DNA of 64,000 nucleotides from Histomonas meleagridis (GCA_020186115.1 WSYJ01000138.1:1-64000); one strand, 5' to 3'; counted from the first letter of the stretch, positions 29,528 through 39,865 are shown. Notes: a model not told the origin generated them from the sequence alone. Made by a program: numbers and translations.

Positions 29528-31246
29528 TTAAACGAATTTGCAAAGTTCGTGCATTAGATCTTTGCAATTAATCTTATTTGTACTTCCAATAATGTATTGT
29601 ATCTTTCCACCAGAAATATTTTTTCCTAATTCTCTGATGTAATCTGCTTCTGAGAGAGTTATTCCTCCTATAAAGAACACCAAAATTCTGCGTACCTCAT
29701 CGCTTCCTTGATTAGGAGGTTCTTCTCCCACTTTTCCGACTGGGATGCCCCTATCCTTTAATGGGTCACCCCATTTCCCGGGCCAGTCCCCAACCGTCGC
29801 TTTTTGAATCAAACGTAATGTAAGCGGCACAATTTTATCACAGATTTCATAAAGCTTGTCGTTATCCCCAATTGGCTCGCAAGTATGCAAGGCCTTCTCT
29901 ATTTGTGCATATCCTGGGTATTGTTGATTTGACAAAAGTTTAATTCTTTCCAATCTTACTAATGATTCAAATGCATCAAATCCGAATTCAGAAACTATTT
30001 CCTTTTCGATTTTCTTGATCAACTTATCACTATGGCTTATGCCCACTGCACTTTCAAGGCATATTAACCTTAGTGCAGATAACCAATCATTTAATATTGT
30101 GACATAACCTTCAGCATAATCCAAGATTGACTTTCTATTTTCGATCAGTTCCATTTCTTTCTGTACCAATGTTTGTTGTGGGTTTTCCTTGAAGAATTTT
30201 TCCAATATAATTTCATGTAATTTTTGCGTATTTTGGATTAATCCGACGCTATCCGCAAGTTTAAGGTAACTAAAGTATTTGTCCTTCGACTCCACAACAG
30301 AATAGTTCTTCAGGTTCTCAATGTCGTCTGATGCCATTTTGACAGTGGAAATCATTTCCGAAATTCGTCGGCCAACAGCTTCGATTGGGAGTTGTCGGAT
30401 CTCGCTGAGCACCGAATCCTTCTCAGAGAACCTAAAATTCATGTTGTCGACGCTGCAAATGCCATAGCTAATGTCGAGATATTCATCAACTAATCCTTCA
30501 AAAGAACATGGAGTCATCAGTGGTGTGACCATATCAACAGACCTATCAATAAGGATCAGAGAATGGATCTGTGGAAGCGCTGTCGATGATAAACCTGCTT
30601 GATTAATTATGCCATTCATCAATTCTAAAACTCTGTTGGCTGCAGTGCCAATGGTGAAGACTTGGGGGATAATTCCGTAAACTGATTGGATTTTGGATAA
30701 CGCGCGCGCTGAGGAATAAAGATCATTAAAATCATTTTCAATGTTAACTTGATAAAAAGTTCGAATACATGGCATCAAAAAGAAGTCCGCATCAATGGAA
30801 ATGAAATCTGCATGGAATTCATGAACCCAAATTGATGTTGGACAATCTTTCTGTGGAATTGCTGAATAAACTGGTTTATACTCACTATCTTCAATGACTT
30901 GTTGAATAAGTGGTGTAACTCTGGGAATTGGAAGAAGAATTTTTGTGTAATTTGGTACTTTTTTGAAAATTTGGCAGATCTCTTCAACTGTTTCACGATC
31001 TGCTGGTGTTATTACGGCAAGAACAGCACTTCCAGTTGACTCTTTGATGCTTGGGCATTCTATAAACCCAGAAATATATTTCTCCTTCAAAGTTGGGTTA
31101 ATAAGTTGGATGACAAAATTTCGAAGAAATGAAGGAAATGCCACATTAATTTTCTGTCCTGGTACTTCCTTTATGAAGCCTTCGAGATCTCTATTTACTT
31201 GTTCCTTAAATAAATGAAAATCAAGTCCGTATTGCTTTGATGACAT
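29528..31246 (-). CDS. VPS33: VPS33, Sec1/Munc18-family subunit of HOPS/CORVET
   Basis: 572 residues, ATG 31246. The SM-protein fold is visible throughout: FISIDADFFLMPC near 150, then the strong family block IHSLILIDRSVDMVTPLMTP followed by SFEGLVDEYLDI (VPS33: LLLLDRxVDLLTPLxTQLTYEGLIDE). The end, RRILVFFIGGITLSEADYIR followed by a YIIGST strand, matches the 'VxFVGGxTFAEIxALR' of VPS33. VPS33 holds SNAREs for assembly in the HOPS and CORVET tethers at late endosomes and lysosomes. The length is slightly below the ~600 of yeast and human. The start lies 108 bp from the V-ATPase gene in tandem, with its own promoter (AAACGGTTCG). Confidence 0.9.
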   Translation of the reverse strand: MSSKQYGLDFHLFKEQVNRDLEGFIKEVPGQKINVAFPSFLRNFVIQLINPTLKEKYISGFIECPSIKESTGSAVLAVITPADRETVEEICQIFKKVPNYTKILLPIPRVTPLIQQVIEDSEYKPVYSAIPQKDCPTSIWVHEFHADFISIDADFFLMPCIRTFYQVNIENDFNDLYSSARALSKIQSVYGIIPQVFTIGTAANRVLELMNGIINQAGLSSTALPQIHSLILIDRSVDMVTPLMTPCSFEGLVDEYLDISYGICSVDNMNFRFSEKDSVLSEIRQLPIEAVGRRISEMISTVKMASDDIENLKNYSVVESKDKYFSYLKLADSVGLIQNTQKLHEIILEKFFKENPQQTLVQKEMELIENRKSILDYAEGYVTILNDWLSALRLICLESAVGISHSDKLIKKIEKEIVSEFGFDAFESLVRLERIKLLSNQQYPGYAQIEKALHTCEPIGDNDKLYEICDKIVPLTLRLIQKATVGDWPGKWGDPLKDRGIPVGKVGEEPPNQGSDEVRRILVFFIGGITLSEADYIRELGKNISGGKIQYIIGSTNKINCKDLMHELCKFV

Positions 31247-31353
31247 TTCCGATTTGCGAACCGTTTGACCATATAACGATTCAAATCGTCATTTTTATAA
31301 AATAAAAAAATCCAAATTTTTTACATTATTTTAAGTTTATAATTGATTCATTT

Positions 31354-32613
31354 TTATTTGAGCCCGACAAGGTTTAGTTTAAACGACACGTACGGATGAT
31401 ATTCAGTCTCATCATTCATCATATCTTCTCCACCATCATCACCATCCAAAATCCCATCACTGAACACCTTTTCAAGTTCTTTGTGTATCTTGGGAATGTT
31501 CTTTGGCAGCGCGCAAACGCGAAATGCCTGGAATTCTGATTTGATACCATACAAAAGTATCGATTCCACAAAGATTCTGATGGCTTTTATGTGTAGCCAG
31601 ACAATGGCAAGCTGAGAAAACGTCGATTGAAGCTGTTCAGAGTAATTATTTGATTCATTCAAATAATTTTGAATAGCTTCTTGAGCCTCTTTTTGAAGTT
31701 CCTCACGAAGATTAGGGTTGTAAGTGAACTCCTTGATGTGCCATCCTTTCTCTTTTGTGGCACTTTTGTAATCATCAAGATTCTTTGAAATTATGGTAAC
31801 AGCAAAGCATGTATACTCATTGTCAGACGCAAGCTCTGCAAGTGAGCCGGGAACAACGTATGTAGAATCAAGTGTGTAATTGTTCTTAAATTCTGCAATA
31901 TATCCATTCTTAACAACAATTAAGATGGTGCTGAGGTTGCGAGTGTGGACGTATATTGGAGTTTTTGTGGCTTTGGATGCATAATATTCATTGAGATTTG
32001 TTACAGAATACATTTCAGATCCAATTTCATCAAGATTGCGAACAAGAAGACTTCCTTCACTCCTCCTACGAAGGTTTATGATCTTATTACCTGCTTCTGT
32101 GAAGGCAGTACTGGAATTTCGAATTTGTTCATCAAGTGATTGAACTTCATCTAACAACGCTTTGTGAATTTCAATGACTGATCCTTTCTGAGAGAATTGG
32201 ATATCGTTCCATTCCCATCCTTCTATATATTGATCAATTGGAATTTCATCAATTTGATTTCCGTTTTGTATTGAAACCAAAAGTTTTGGTGGGATAGCTG
32301 GGTCAAAGGCACAATTGCATGGAAGATCATTCCATCCCCTTAAATTATCAGCTTCTATTTTTTTGGACAAATCGCTACAACTCCTTGCTACACGTGTGAG
32401 AAGACTAAAAGCTTGAAGATCGAGCTTACCGATTTCATCAGCAATTGACATTAACTGATCGGTTGAAGAGAATTCTGTTAAGTTTGCTGAAACTGGAAAC
32501 TGTTGCACCTTACCAAGTGAACCAACAATACCTTCTATAACTTTGTTTATACTAGATCCTTTGAATTGTGGTGGAAGCTCCTTCGAAAAAGAAAGAAGTA
32601 AATATTGTGCCAT
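31354..32613 (-). CDS. VMA5: V-type ATPase subunit C
   Basis: 419 residues, ATG 32613. The long helical arms and head domain of V1 subunit C are seen: YLLLSFSKELPP at the start, WNDLPCNCAFDPAIPPKLLV, EWNDIQFSQKGSVIEI, and the conserved end with WLHIKAIRIFVESILLYG, FQAFRVCALPKN and YHPYVSFKLNLVG. Subunit C joins V1 to Vo and controls reversible disassembly of the proton pump that acidifies endosomes and lysosomes. The usual length is 380-420. Upstream on the coding strand is TTAACCGTTTA, a Myb-type element. Next gene in the same direction is VPS33. Confidence 0.92.
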   Translation of the reverse strand: MAQYLLLSFSKELPPQFKGSSINKVIEGIVGSLGKVQQFPVSANLTEFSSTDQLMSIADEIGKLDLQAFSLLTRVARSCSDLSKKIEADNLRGWNDLPCNCAFDPAIPPKLLVSIQNGNQIDEIPIDQYIEGWEWNDIQFSQKGSVIEIHKALLDEVQSLDEQIRNSSTAFTEAGNKIINLRRRSEGSLLVRNLDEIGSEMYSVTNLNEYYASKATKTPIYVHTRNLSTILIVVKNGYIAEFKNNYTLDSTYVVPGSLAELASDNEYTCFAVTIISKNLDDYKSATKEKGWHIKEFTYNPNLREELQKEAQEAIQNYLNESNNYSEQLQSTFSQLAIVWLHIKAIRIFVESILLYGIKSEFQAFRVCALPKNIPKIHKELEKVFSDGILDGDDGGEDMMNDETEYHPYVSFKLNLVGLK

Positions 32614-32784
32614 TGAAAAAACTTTTTAATTTGTTAAAAGTAAACAAAGTTTGTCAAAATAAACGGTTAATAGATTTTTTTTTTAGGTTGAATTGACATT
32701 ACCTTAGATGTAATTAAAAAATTATTGATAATATCGATTTAAGGTTAAATAACGATTTGTTAAATATTGTATAAATAATAGTCT

Positions 32785-33042
32785 AAACAAATATTGTAAT
32801 GATTAAAAACAATAGTAATATTGATTGTTAAAAATATTTTTAATTTAATTTTTTATGTTTTGTAACTTTAGTTGTATAGAATTAGATTAAATCTTATAAT
32901 AACTAAAATTATTAAACAAATATTGTAATGATTAAAAACAATAGTAATATTGATTGTTAAAAATATTTTTAATTTAATTTTTTATGTTTTGTAACTTTAG
33001 TTGTATAGAATTAGATTAAATCTTATAATAACTAAAATTATT
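32785..33042. repeat. Perfect 129-bp tandem duplication
   Basis: Two adjacent units of 129 bp (32785-32913 and 32914-33042) appear identical base by base. The right unit contains the last codons and stop of the Sel1-repeat gene; the left copy lies in its 3' flank. 129 is a multiple of three, but the stop inside the right unit (read leftward) ends translation first. The lack of differences points to a very recent event. Confidence 0.85.
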
Positions 33043-34751
33043 AAACAAATAGTATCTATAATAATAAAAATATTATTAAGATAAGTTTTCAAAATATCTA
33101 TTAATAGATTTTTTTCTTCTTCAATTAAAATGCCATTTTTAATGTATTTGATAAAATTTTTACTAATTATGAACCATCTTAAAGGAATAACAATTAATAA
33201 GAATTTTGGCTTTATAACTTCCATAAATTGTAGCCATTCAATTGATTCTTTTAATGAAGATTTTATAATTAACCATAAAATTGCTTTGACATCACCATTT
33301 GTTGCTTTGTTAGTATATAAAATTATATCATTAAATTTTAAATTATTATAATTATTTGAAATTTTTAGAAGCTTGTTAACAATTTTATTGTTAGTTTTAT
33401 TATTATTTTCAATATTTATCCATTTAGATGGCATTAAGCCCATATCGAGCATTTTAAGAAAAGCATGTTGGGAATTATTTTCTACATATTTATTAAAAAA
33501 TATTGACCATGGACCTTTATTAATTATTTGATATAACATTAAAATTGAAGCATTACAATTAATTTGAACACCATCACCATTAAATAATAGTTTTGCGATG
33601 TTAAACATTGAAGGTAAAAAGCCTTTTATTGCTGCTTTTTTAAATAACATATATGCTTCTTTATTGTTTTTTTGATGATTGTAAAAACCAAAGTAAAATG
33701 ATTCAGCTAACCTATTTATTGCTGGTGCATAACCATTATTTGCTGAAATTTTAAGATATTTTTTTGATTTATAAATTTGTTTGATTATAAAATTTTTGTT
33801 TCGAATGTTATCATTTTTAATACTATTTAAATTCATCATAATAATTTCAGAAGCAATAAAAAGTGAATCAGGATCCTTAATTTTGATTGCTGAATGAAGT
33901 AATGAAAGGAAGTGTGTAAAATTCTGTGAACCTTGTAACAAATAAATTCTAACCATTGCTGAAGATGATTGGATGTAACCCATTTTATAAGATTTTTTGA
34001 ATTTTAAAAATGCAGATTTATACTCTCTATTTGAAGGATAGAAAGTTGAAATTTCATGTAAACCTAATTTATATAACGATTTAGCTGAAGTTGAATTTAT
34101 TAATTTTTGGATTTTTATTTCATTTAATATTTTTGAATTTGGAAAAACATTCATTTCAATTGTTAAATTGGCAATATCAAATAAAGATTGTATTGATGTT
34201 GGACATGATAATGGGCGTAAAAATCCTTTAAAGTGTTGATATGATTTTGATAATAGTACTTCAATAGAATTATTCACCATATCTGATTCAACTAGAGATA
34301 AAGGTAAGTCAATATTATTATAATATTTATGATAAAATGATAATGGAATTAGTGCATATTTGTTACCATATTTTAATGCTTTTTGATAATATTTGATTGC
34401 CTTTATTTGATTTTCATTTATTCCATACGAACCATATTCGTAAATCCTTCCTAAAATTAAACAAGCTTGATTATTATTATTTTTGCATCCTTTATATAAT
34501 TCTTGAAATGATTTTGTTATATTAATTTTAAGATTCAAATTATTAATAATTTTATACCCTAAAAAATTAGAATTTTTATTTAATGATAAACTTAAAAAAT
34601 CACAAATAATATTTTCTGTTTTATTTTTGACTTTCATTTGAATTATCCCGAATATTGGAGGAACTGGCAAATAATTGGAATTATTCATATGTAAGCCTTT
34701 TTTCCATGGAGCATTTGATTTCCATATTGCTAATAAATTTATTAATATCAT
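32997..34751 (-). CDS. Sel1-like repeat protein with C-terminal membrane anchor
   Basis: 584 residues, ATG 34751. Sel1-like repeats are clear at several points: ACLILGRIYEYGSYGINENQ followed by AIKYYQKALKYGN, FLKFKKSYKMGYIQSSSAMV, NGYAPAINRLAESFYFGFYN, and FKKAAIKGFLPSMFNIAKLL. The C-terminus ends in a hydrophobic helix (IIIDTICLIILVIIRFNLIL). Repeats plus a terminal anchor recall HRD3/SEL1L, the luminal adaptor of the ER ubiquitin ligase, but no signal peptide is obvious (the start MILINLLAIW is short), so that identity is only a possibility. The coding sequence is very AT-rich (Asn, Ile, Lys). The frame is intact, in contrast to the Sel1 pseudogene at the right edge. Confidence 0.75.
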   Translation of the reverse strand: MILINLLAIWKSNAPWKKGLHMNNSNYLPVPPIFGIIQMKVKNKTENIICDFLSLSLNKNSNFLGYKIINNLNLKINITKSFQELYKGCKNNNNQACLILGRIYEYGSYGINENQIKAIKYYQKALKYGNKYALIPLSFYHKYYNNIDLPLSLVESDMVNNSIEVLLSKSYQHFKGFLRPLSCPTSIQSLFDIANLTIEMNVFPNSKILNEIKIQKLINSTSAKSLYKLGLHEISTFYPSNREYKSAFLKFKKSYKMGYIQSSSAMVRIYLLQGSQNFTHFLSLLHSAIKIKDPDSLFIASEIIMMNLNSIKNDNIRNKNFIIKQIYKSKKYLKISANNGYAPAINRLAESFYFGFYNHQKNNKEAYMLFKKAAIKGFLPSMFNIAKLLFNGDGVQINCNASILMLYQIINKGPWSIFFNKYVENNSQHAFLKMLDMGLMPSKWINIENNNKTNNKIVNKLLKISNNYNNLKFNDIILYTNKATNGDVKAILWLIIKSSLKESIEWLQFMEVIKPKFLLIVIPLRWFIISKNFIKYIKNGILIEEEKNLLIDILKTYLNNIFIIIDTICLIILVIIRFNLILYN

Positions 34752-35502
34752 TTTATTTTAAGTTTTTTCTTTATAATTATAATTACTTTTATTTTTTATT
34801 TGGTCAATAGTTTTATTTTTATATAATTAAACAAAATTTTAAACTACAGCTGAAAACAAAAAACAAACAATTTTAAACTAATTCTCTTTGAATTCAAAAA
34901 TTGATCCCCCTCTCGAAGATACATATTTAACTAAAACAACTCAAAAATTACTTAATTCTTAGTATTCATAAAATGAGTTTTCAATGTTTTTCCAATAAAA
35001 CTTAATTCTGTGAGGTTTCTTTATTTTTCAGATATAAATAATATTAATTATATATTTATTAAATATTACAAAATATATTTATAGAGAAAACAATCAGCGA
35101 TATTGAAATATCTTTCAGATTTTAATTGAAATTGTCTTTTTCAATCAAATTTTGAGCTGCTTTAAGATCACCATCATGACATGCTATCGTGGGTAGTTTT
35201 TGGATTGTCAAGATGTTGCTGGGCTTTTGTTCCAGCCACGTGGCTCAAAAAGTCATATCGTATATCTATCGTAAAAAGTGGGTGTTTATGTAAAATATAT
35301 GAATACTTTACATATATGTAAAGTTAACAAAATTTGTAACTTTTTGATACTTTTACGTGGTTGTAAAATTGATGTAAACGGTTGTATTGAATATAAAATT
35401 TTACAACGCCTGCCAAAATCATTTCTTTGAAATTTTTTCGAACGATCATTTTTACCTTAAAATATCCATCGTGCTCTATCGTAAATAACGTATTTTTCCC
35501 GG
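34752..35502. other. Intergenic region with an ankyrin fragment (about 35115-35225, minus strand)
   Basis: On the minus strand the peptide ACHDGDLKAAQNLIEKDNFN is a single ankyrin-type helix pair without start or continuation, GC-richer than the flanks. The last 250 bp before the Rho gene carry CTATCGT cores (near 35263 and 35473) and TAACGT, likely its promoter. Confidence 0.5.
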
Positions 35503-36258
35503 ATGTATCGTTCAGTTCATATTAACCATCTTAAGATGGTGCCAAACCCACTCAATCATTTGTGTATGAACATTCAAACCGTTGGAGTTGTAAAGTACTT
35601 ATTCCATCAAAAAACGTTCGTTTCAAAGAGAGCAGGGTTTTATTTTATTGGTGATAAAACGGTTGGGAAGACAACAATATGCCATGCGTGTATGTACAAA
35701 TCAGAGAAAGATCTTCTCATGTTACCAAAAGAAACAATTTTTGGTGGAAACAATTATGTGACTAATATTACTGATGACAAAAGTAATGTTATAAGTCTTT
35801 TTGTAGGAGAAGTGTGCGGATGTGTGCCTTACGATATCCGAGAATTAACATATTTTGCATATTCGCCAAAATCAACATCAATATGTTTTGTTTGTTATAG
35901 TGTTGTTGATCAAACTTCGTTTTTAAATGTAACGAATCTTTGGGTAAAAGAAATTAAACAACATGAGCCTAATCCGAAAATAATCCTTGTAGGTACTAAA
36001 ACAGATCTCCGTGAAGATGAAGAGACTCTTGATGAGCTCTTTAAAAATGGGGAAAGTCCAATTACCACAAAACAAGGAAAAGTTTTCGCAGCAACAATTG
36101 GCGCAATTGATTATTTTGAATGCACAGCCACAAACATTGAAACCATTAAAAGAATATACAATAAGGGGCTTGATTTAATTTTTAATGCTAACGATGATAA
36201 GATTCCAAAAGATGATAACCCACCTGTTAATGACTCGGGTTTTTGTTCAATTCAATAA
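35503..36258 (+). CDS. Atypical Rho-family GTPase lacking the DTAGQE motif
   Basis: 251 residues. The P-loop GDKTVGKTT (50-58), effector threonine in KETIF (79), TKTD (165-168, guanine recognition) and ECTA (206-209) are present, and the order and the WVKEIKQHEPNPKIILVGTK segment are Rho-like. The switch II motif is lost: where Rho proteins have WDTAGQEDYD this one has FVGEVCGCVPYD, so the catalytic glutamine and the Mg-contacting aspartate are gone. It should hydrolyse GTP poorly or not at all, like Rnd-type Rho proteins. The C-terminus CSIQ is a CaaX box for prenylation. The N-terminus is ~45 residues longer than usual; a later ATG (residue 12 or 22) may be the real start. CTATCGT lies 30 bp upstream. 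Confidence 0.82.
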   Translation: MYRSVHINHLKMVPNPLNHLCMNIQTVGVVKYLFHQKTFVSKRAGFYFIGDKTVGKTTICHACMYKSEKDLLMLPKETIFGGNNYVTNITDDKSNVISLFVGEVCGCVPYDIRELTYFAYSPKSTSICFVCYSVVDQTSFLNVTNLWVKEIKQHEPNPKIILVGTKTDLREDEETLDELFKNGESPITTKQGKVFAATIGAIDYFECTATNIETIKRIYNKGLDLIFNANDDKIPKDDNPPVNDSGFCSIQ

Positions 36259-36957
36259 ATTTTATTGTTGGCAAATGCACTTTTTCCCAGAAATTTTTAA
36301 GGGAATTCCGTTTTTTGCTACAGACAAACCTTGTCAATTTTAGATGTCATTTTGCTGTAATTAAATTTGTTAGATAAAAAATAGATGGAGCAAAATGTCA
36401 GATTTTAATGAAAAAATTATCATATGAGATGATAACAAAATCATATAAATCACCGATCTTTAGAATTTCTTTACATTTTTTGAGTTTCAAATTCTGATGA
36501 ATGCAGTTAAGAAAAAAAAATTTATAAATATCATATGCTGGCAAAGAAAAAGAATCAAAGATTTATGAATAAATAAAACATTATAATATATTTAAATCCA
36601 CATATATGTTGAAAGAATAACAGCAAAATAATATTGGATGGGAAAAGACACTGTCAACCAACTTTCCCTCTTATAGATTACTTTTTGATTTTAAATTATT
36701 TGTAATGCATTTAATATTTTTCAGATATCAACACATAAGGAAGTAGACAAATTTTTATTAATATAAAATAATTTTTTAAAAAATCCCTATGAATTTAGTC
36801 ACTTTCCTTTAAATTTGTGTACGATACAATATACAAACGGTCACCTAAGCAACCGTCTGCTTTTCGACTTTTTTCAATTCTTTAGTTCCGTACCCAGCAC
36901 TTTTAAATAACGTTTTTGAAAGTACCACACCACAAAACAAACATAGTCAAAAATAGA
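36259..36957. other. Intergenic region
   Basis: AT-rich, no gene recognised. Its right end becomes the promoter of uL15. Confidence 0.55.
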
Positions 36958-36998
36958 TTATCGTTGCCATCGGTTACGAGCGGTTTGGTCGTCCTTTT
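36958..36998 (+). promoter_or_regulatory. Promoter of uL15: TTATCGTT and CCTTTT elements
   Basis: TTATCGTT (36958-36965), then ATCGGTTACG, then CCTTTT at 36993-36998, six bases from the ATG. CCTTT at the start site is the second trichomonad core element (M5), used by genes lacking an Inr; none is visible here. Confidence 0.55.
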
Positions 36999-37003
36999 AC
37001 ATA

Positions 37004-37453
37004 ATGCCAACCCGTTTTAAGAAGTCAAGGAAGCTTCGTGGTCAAGAATCTATGGGTTACGGTCGTGTTGGAAAACACAGGAAGTCTCCAGGAGGTTGTG
37101 GTAATGCCGGCGGTCAACATCATCAAAGAACATGGTTCGATCGTTATCACCCAGGATACTTTGGTAAAGTTGGTATGCGCCGTCTTCATGTGTTCAAATG
37201 TCGCGAATGGGAACCAATAATAAACATTGATAAGCTTTGGACATTAGTTCCAGAAGAAGTTCGCAGTCAAGCTGCCTCTAAGAAAGAAGGTGAAGCAGTT
37301 CCAGTAATTGATTGCGTAGCTAATGGATATTTCAAAGTTGTTGGGCGTGGCGAACTCCCACAAATTCCATTAATCGTTCGTGCAAAGGATTTCTCAAAAT
37401 CTGCTGAAGCTAAAATCAAGGCTGCTGGTGGTGCTTGTGAAAAGGTTAAATAA
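37004..37453 (+). CDS. RPL27A: 60S ribosomal protein uL15 (L27a/L28)
   Basis: 149 residues, the usual size. The start [20 protein letters not shown], the block [18 protein letters not shown] with [20 protein letters not shown], and the C-terminal [20 protein letters not shown] are diagnostic for eukaryotic L27a. The protein lies in the large subunit near the peptidyl transferase region. Codon use is GC-richer than neighbours, as expected for high expression. Confidence 0.96.
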   Translation: MPTRFKKSRKLRGQESMGYGRVGKHRKSPGGCGNAGGQHHQRTWFDRYHPGYFGKVGMRRLHVFKCREWEPIINIDKLWTLVPEEVRSQAASKKEGEAVPVIDCVANGYFKVVGRGELPQIPLIVRAKDFSKSAEAKIKAAGGACEKVK

Positions 37454-37860
37454 ACATTGCAATTTTTGCTCATCAATTCCAAATTAATTTTTATTCACAA
37501 TTCTTCAAATTAATTCACGTTATCTAATTGTCAATTGTTCTTGCTAAAGGATAAATACGTTGCTTTTAGTTAACACTCGTTTCGAGAAACCAAAAATTCC
37601 GGTGCATATATCGTTGTTTGAAAAAGTTCACCTTTTTGTATACCTTGTTTTTTTCAACATCAAACGATTGGCAAGACAACATTGTAACGCTTAAATAAAT
37701 TCGTATTTTTGGATATTCATGCAAAGGACAATTTCTTGTAAAGCGAATTTTAAAATGGAATGTTGGATATTTTTGGTTTCTTCAAGAGTTGTTTTGATTC
37801 TTGGAAAAACCAACACACAAATTTCAGAAATAACCGAAAAAATCCACTCAAAATACCATT
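37454..37860. other. Intergenic region
   Basis: 3' flank of uL15 and promoter of the next gene. A plus-strand ORF at 37760-38002 overlaps the next gene in another frame and is not credible. Confidence 0.55.
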
Positions 37861-38265
37861 ATGGGCTGTTGCTCATCTAGCTCCCTTAAATATGAGCAAG
37901 CTGGAAAACATGCAACACTCCGATCCACCAGCTCCTCTTCGCTCCTGCTGTCAAGCCCTGAATGGACATATTTGTCTAAAGATGAAATGGCTCAATTGCT
38001 GAATAAAATAAATTTAGTACCATTTCCAGAAAAGAGAATGAAGGTATTATTATCAGTCAAATCAAGGCTCCTAACATATGACGATTTTTGCTCTATTTTA
38101 GCACTAATTCCAACTGATGAAGAAAAATTTGTTGTCCTTCAAATGCTTTTTGGAAACGTATCTTCAAATGATCAAGAAATATCCAATGTTGTTAACTACT
38201 TTCAGTCACCAACCGTCAAACAAGAAGTCACTCAATTTATTTCAAGTCGTCATGGTCCGAATTAA
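37861..38265 (+). CDS. Myristoylated small protein with a DUF4476-like domain
   Basis: 134 residues. MGCCSSSS at the N-terminus is an ideal N-myristoylation/dual-palmitoylation signal, followed by a Ser-rich linker. Residues ~38-130 form a helical domain (EMAQLLNKINLVPFPEKRMK, LLTYDDFCSILALIPTDEEK, FVVLQMLFGNVSSNDQEI) that fits DUF4476: repeated 'pf...K...l' and 'l...f.....K...l..ly' helices. It should be a peripheral plasma-membrane protein. DUF4476 has no known biochemical role. Confidence 0.75.
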   Translation: MGCCSSSSLKYEQAGKHATLRSTSSSSLLLSSPEWTYLSKDEMAQLLNKINLVPFPEKRMKVLLSVKSRLLTYDDFCSILALIPTDEEKFVVLQMLFGNVSSNDQEISNVVNYFQSPTVKQEVTQFISSRHGPN

Positions 38266-38639
38266 ACATAAATCAGGACCAAAGCATTTGTTGTTTACAC
38301 TTTGATGCAACTTTTTTGCGGCCTGAATCTTCATTTAAATGTTTGTTATTTTCATAAATCCTCAATATCAAATTTTAATCTTTTTGAATAAACAAAAGAA
38401 GGTATTATGTGGTATATTTAACAACAATAAAATAAGAGGGGAAAATGTATTAAAGCTGTGTTGCTTTTGGAAAAGATCGGAATGCCTTGCCGATCATCAG
38501 CCAATTTCTATCAATAACGATCGTTTTCTTTCAATTTTTGAATTAAAAGCTGTAAAATTTGCAACAAAAAGAGAAAGAATTTTCGGTTAATTTTCAATGT
38601 TTAGAAATTTCTCAGTAAAATTTGAACAATTTTTTTATG
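38266..38639. other. Intergenic region
   Basis: Contains an 83-codon plus-strand ORF (38339-38590) with no recognisable protein pattern. CTATCAATAACGATCG near 38508 is a Myb-type motif. No gene is claimed. Confidence 0.45.
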
Positions 38640-39865
38640 TCCATTAATAGATGCCCAAATAAGTGGAGTAAAATATATTGAAAATACTTTCCAAATTTTC
38701 TTTTAAATCACAAAATTGTTATATGAAATATTAATTAATACATTGAAACATCTTTTATATTTATATTAATATACTTTTTTGCTTTAGTAGTACTTTAACT
38801 ATTTCCAAATTACCTTTCTCTGATGCCCATATTAGTGATGACTTAATTATTTAATTTATATATGTAATATTGAATAATATCACAAAAATATTTTTTTAGA
38901 TTCGATATTATTTAATTTGATATCTTGTGAATTAATATCAATTTCTTTTTGTTCAAGAAGGATTTTTACTATTTCAATATATCCTTCTTCAGTTGGTAAT
39001 ATTAGTGCTGTTTTAATAAATTAATTTAAGCTCCATATTTTTTTGTGTTACTTCAAAACAATATTTGAAATATTTTACATTACAATTAAACATTTTTCAC
39101 ATTAATATCAGTTCCTTTTTGTTCAAGAAGTAATTTAACCATTGCTATATTACCTTTTCCAGTTGCTTTCATAAGTGCTGTCCAAAATATTTTAAATAAT
39201 TTCCAAATATTATTTTGAAATAAGAAATTCTGAATACTAATATTATATAAAATAATGAAATATTTTTGGCATTAATATCAATTCCTTTTTGTTTAAGAAG
39301 CATTGTGGCTACATCTGTGAGTTTATTATTAGATGCACATATTAATGCTGTTTCAAATATTTTAAGCAATTACCGAATAAAACTTTGAAATCCAAAATTA
39401 TTCAAATAAATAATAAAGAAAAAGAATAAATATTTTTAGCATTAATATCAATACCTTTTTGTTCAAGAAGCAAACAAACTGTTTGTATGCAATCATAGCC
39501 AGATGCTAAGATAAGTGCTGTTTCAAATAATGTATATAATTTTCACATATTTTTTTTGAAATATTATAACAATTAGAATTAACACACAATAAAACAAATG
39601 AAAATTTTTAGTATTGATATCAATTCCTTCATGTCCAAGAAGGAGTCTAACGATATTTGTCATTGTAAGTGAATTTAAAAGTGCTGTTTGAAATATTTAA
39701 AATAAATTTTAAATATTATTTTTATGCTTGAAATTATTTAAACTTTACCAAAATAAAAAAAATCAATGATTTTCTTTAGTATTAACATCAATTCCTTCTT
39801 GTTCAAGAAGTAATTTAACTATTTCTGTATGACGTCTTTTTGAAGCATTGATACTGATTGAATGG
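38640..39865 (-). repeat. Array of ~8 ankyrin units with conserved spacers, period ~170 bp
   Basis: On the minus strand, single ankyrin units (for example TALICASNNKLTDVATMLLKQ followed by KGIDINAKN) alternate with ~70-nt AT-rich spacers containing a version of AAAATAATATTTGGAAATT. The marker ATTAATATCA falls at about 38931, 39101, 39271 and 39441, then near 39614 and 39781: spacings of 170, 170, 170, 173 and 167 bp. Two more degenerate units extend to ~38640. Each unit's frame ends in a stop in the spacer and the next unit is usually in another frame. No N-terminal domain is attached, so it is an orphan array. Confidence 0.85.
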
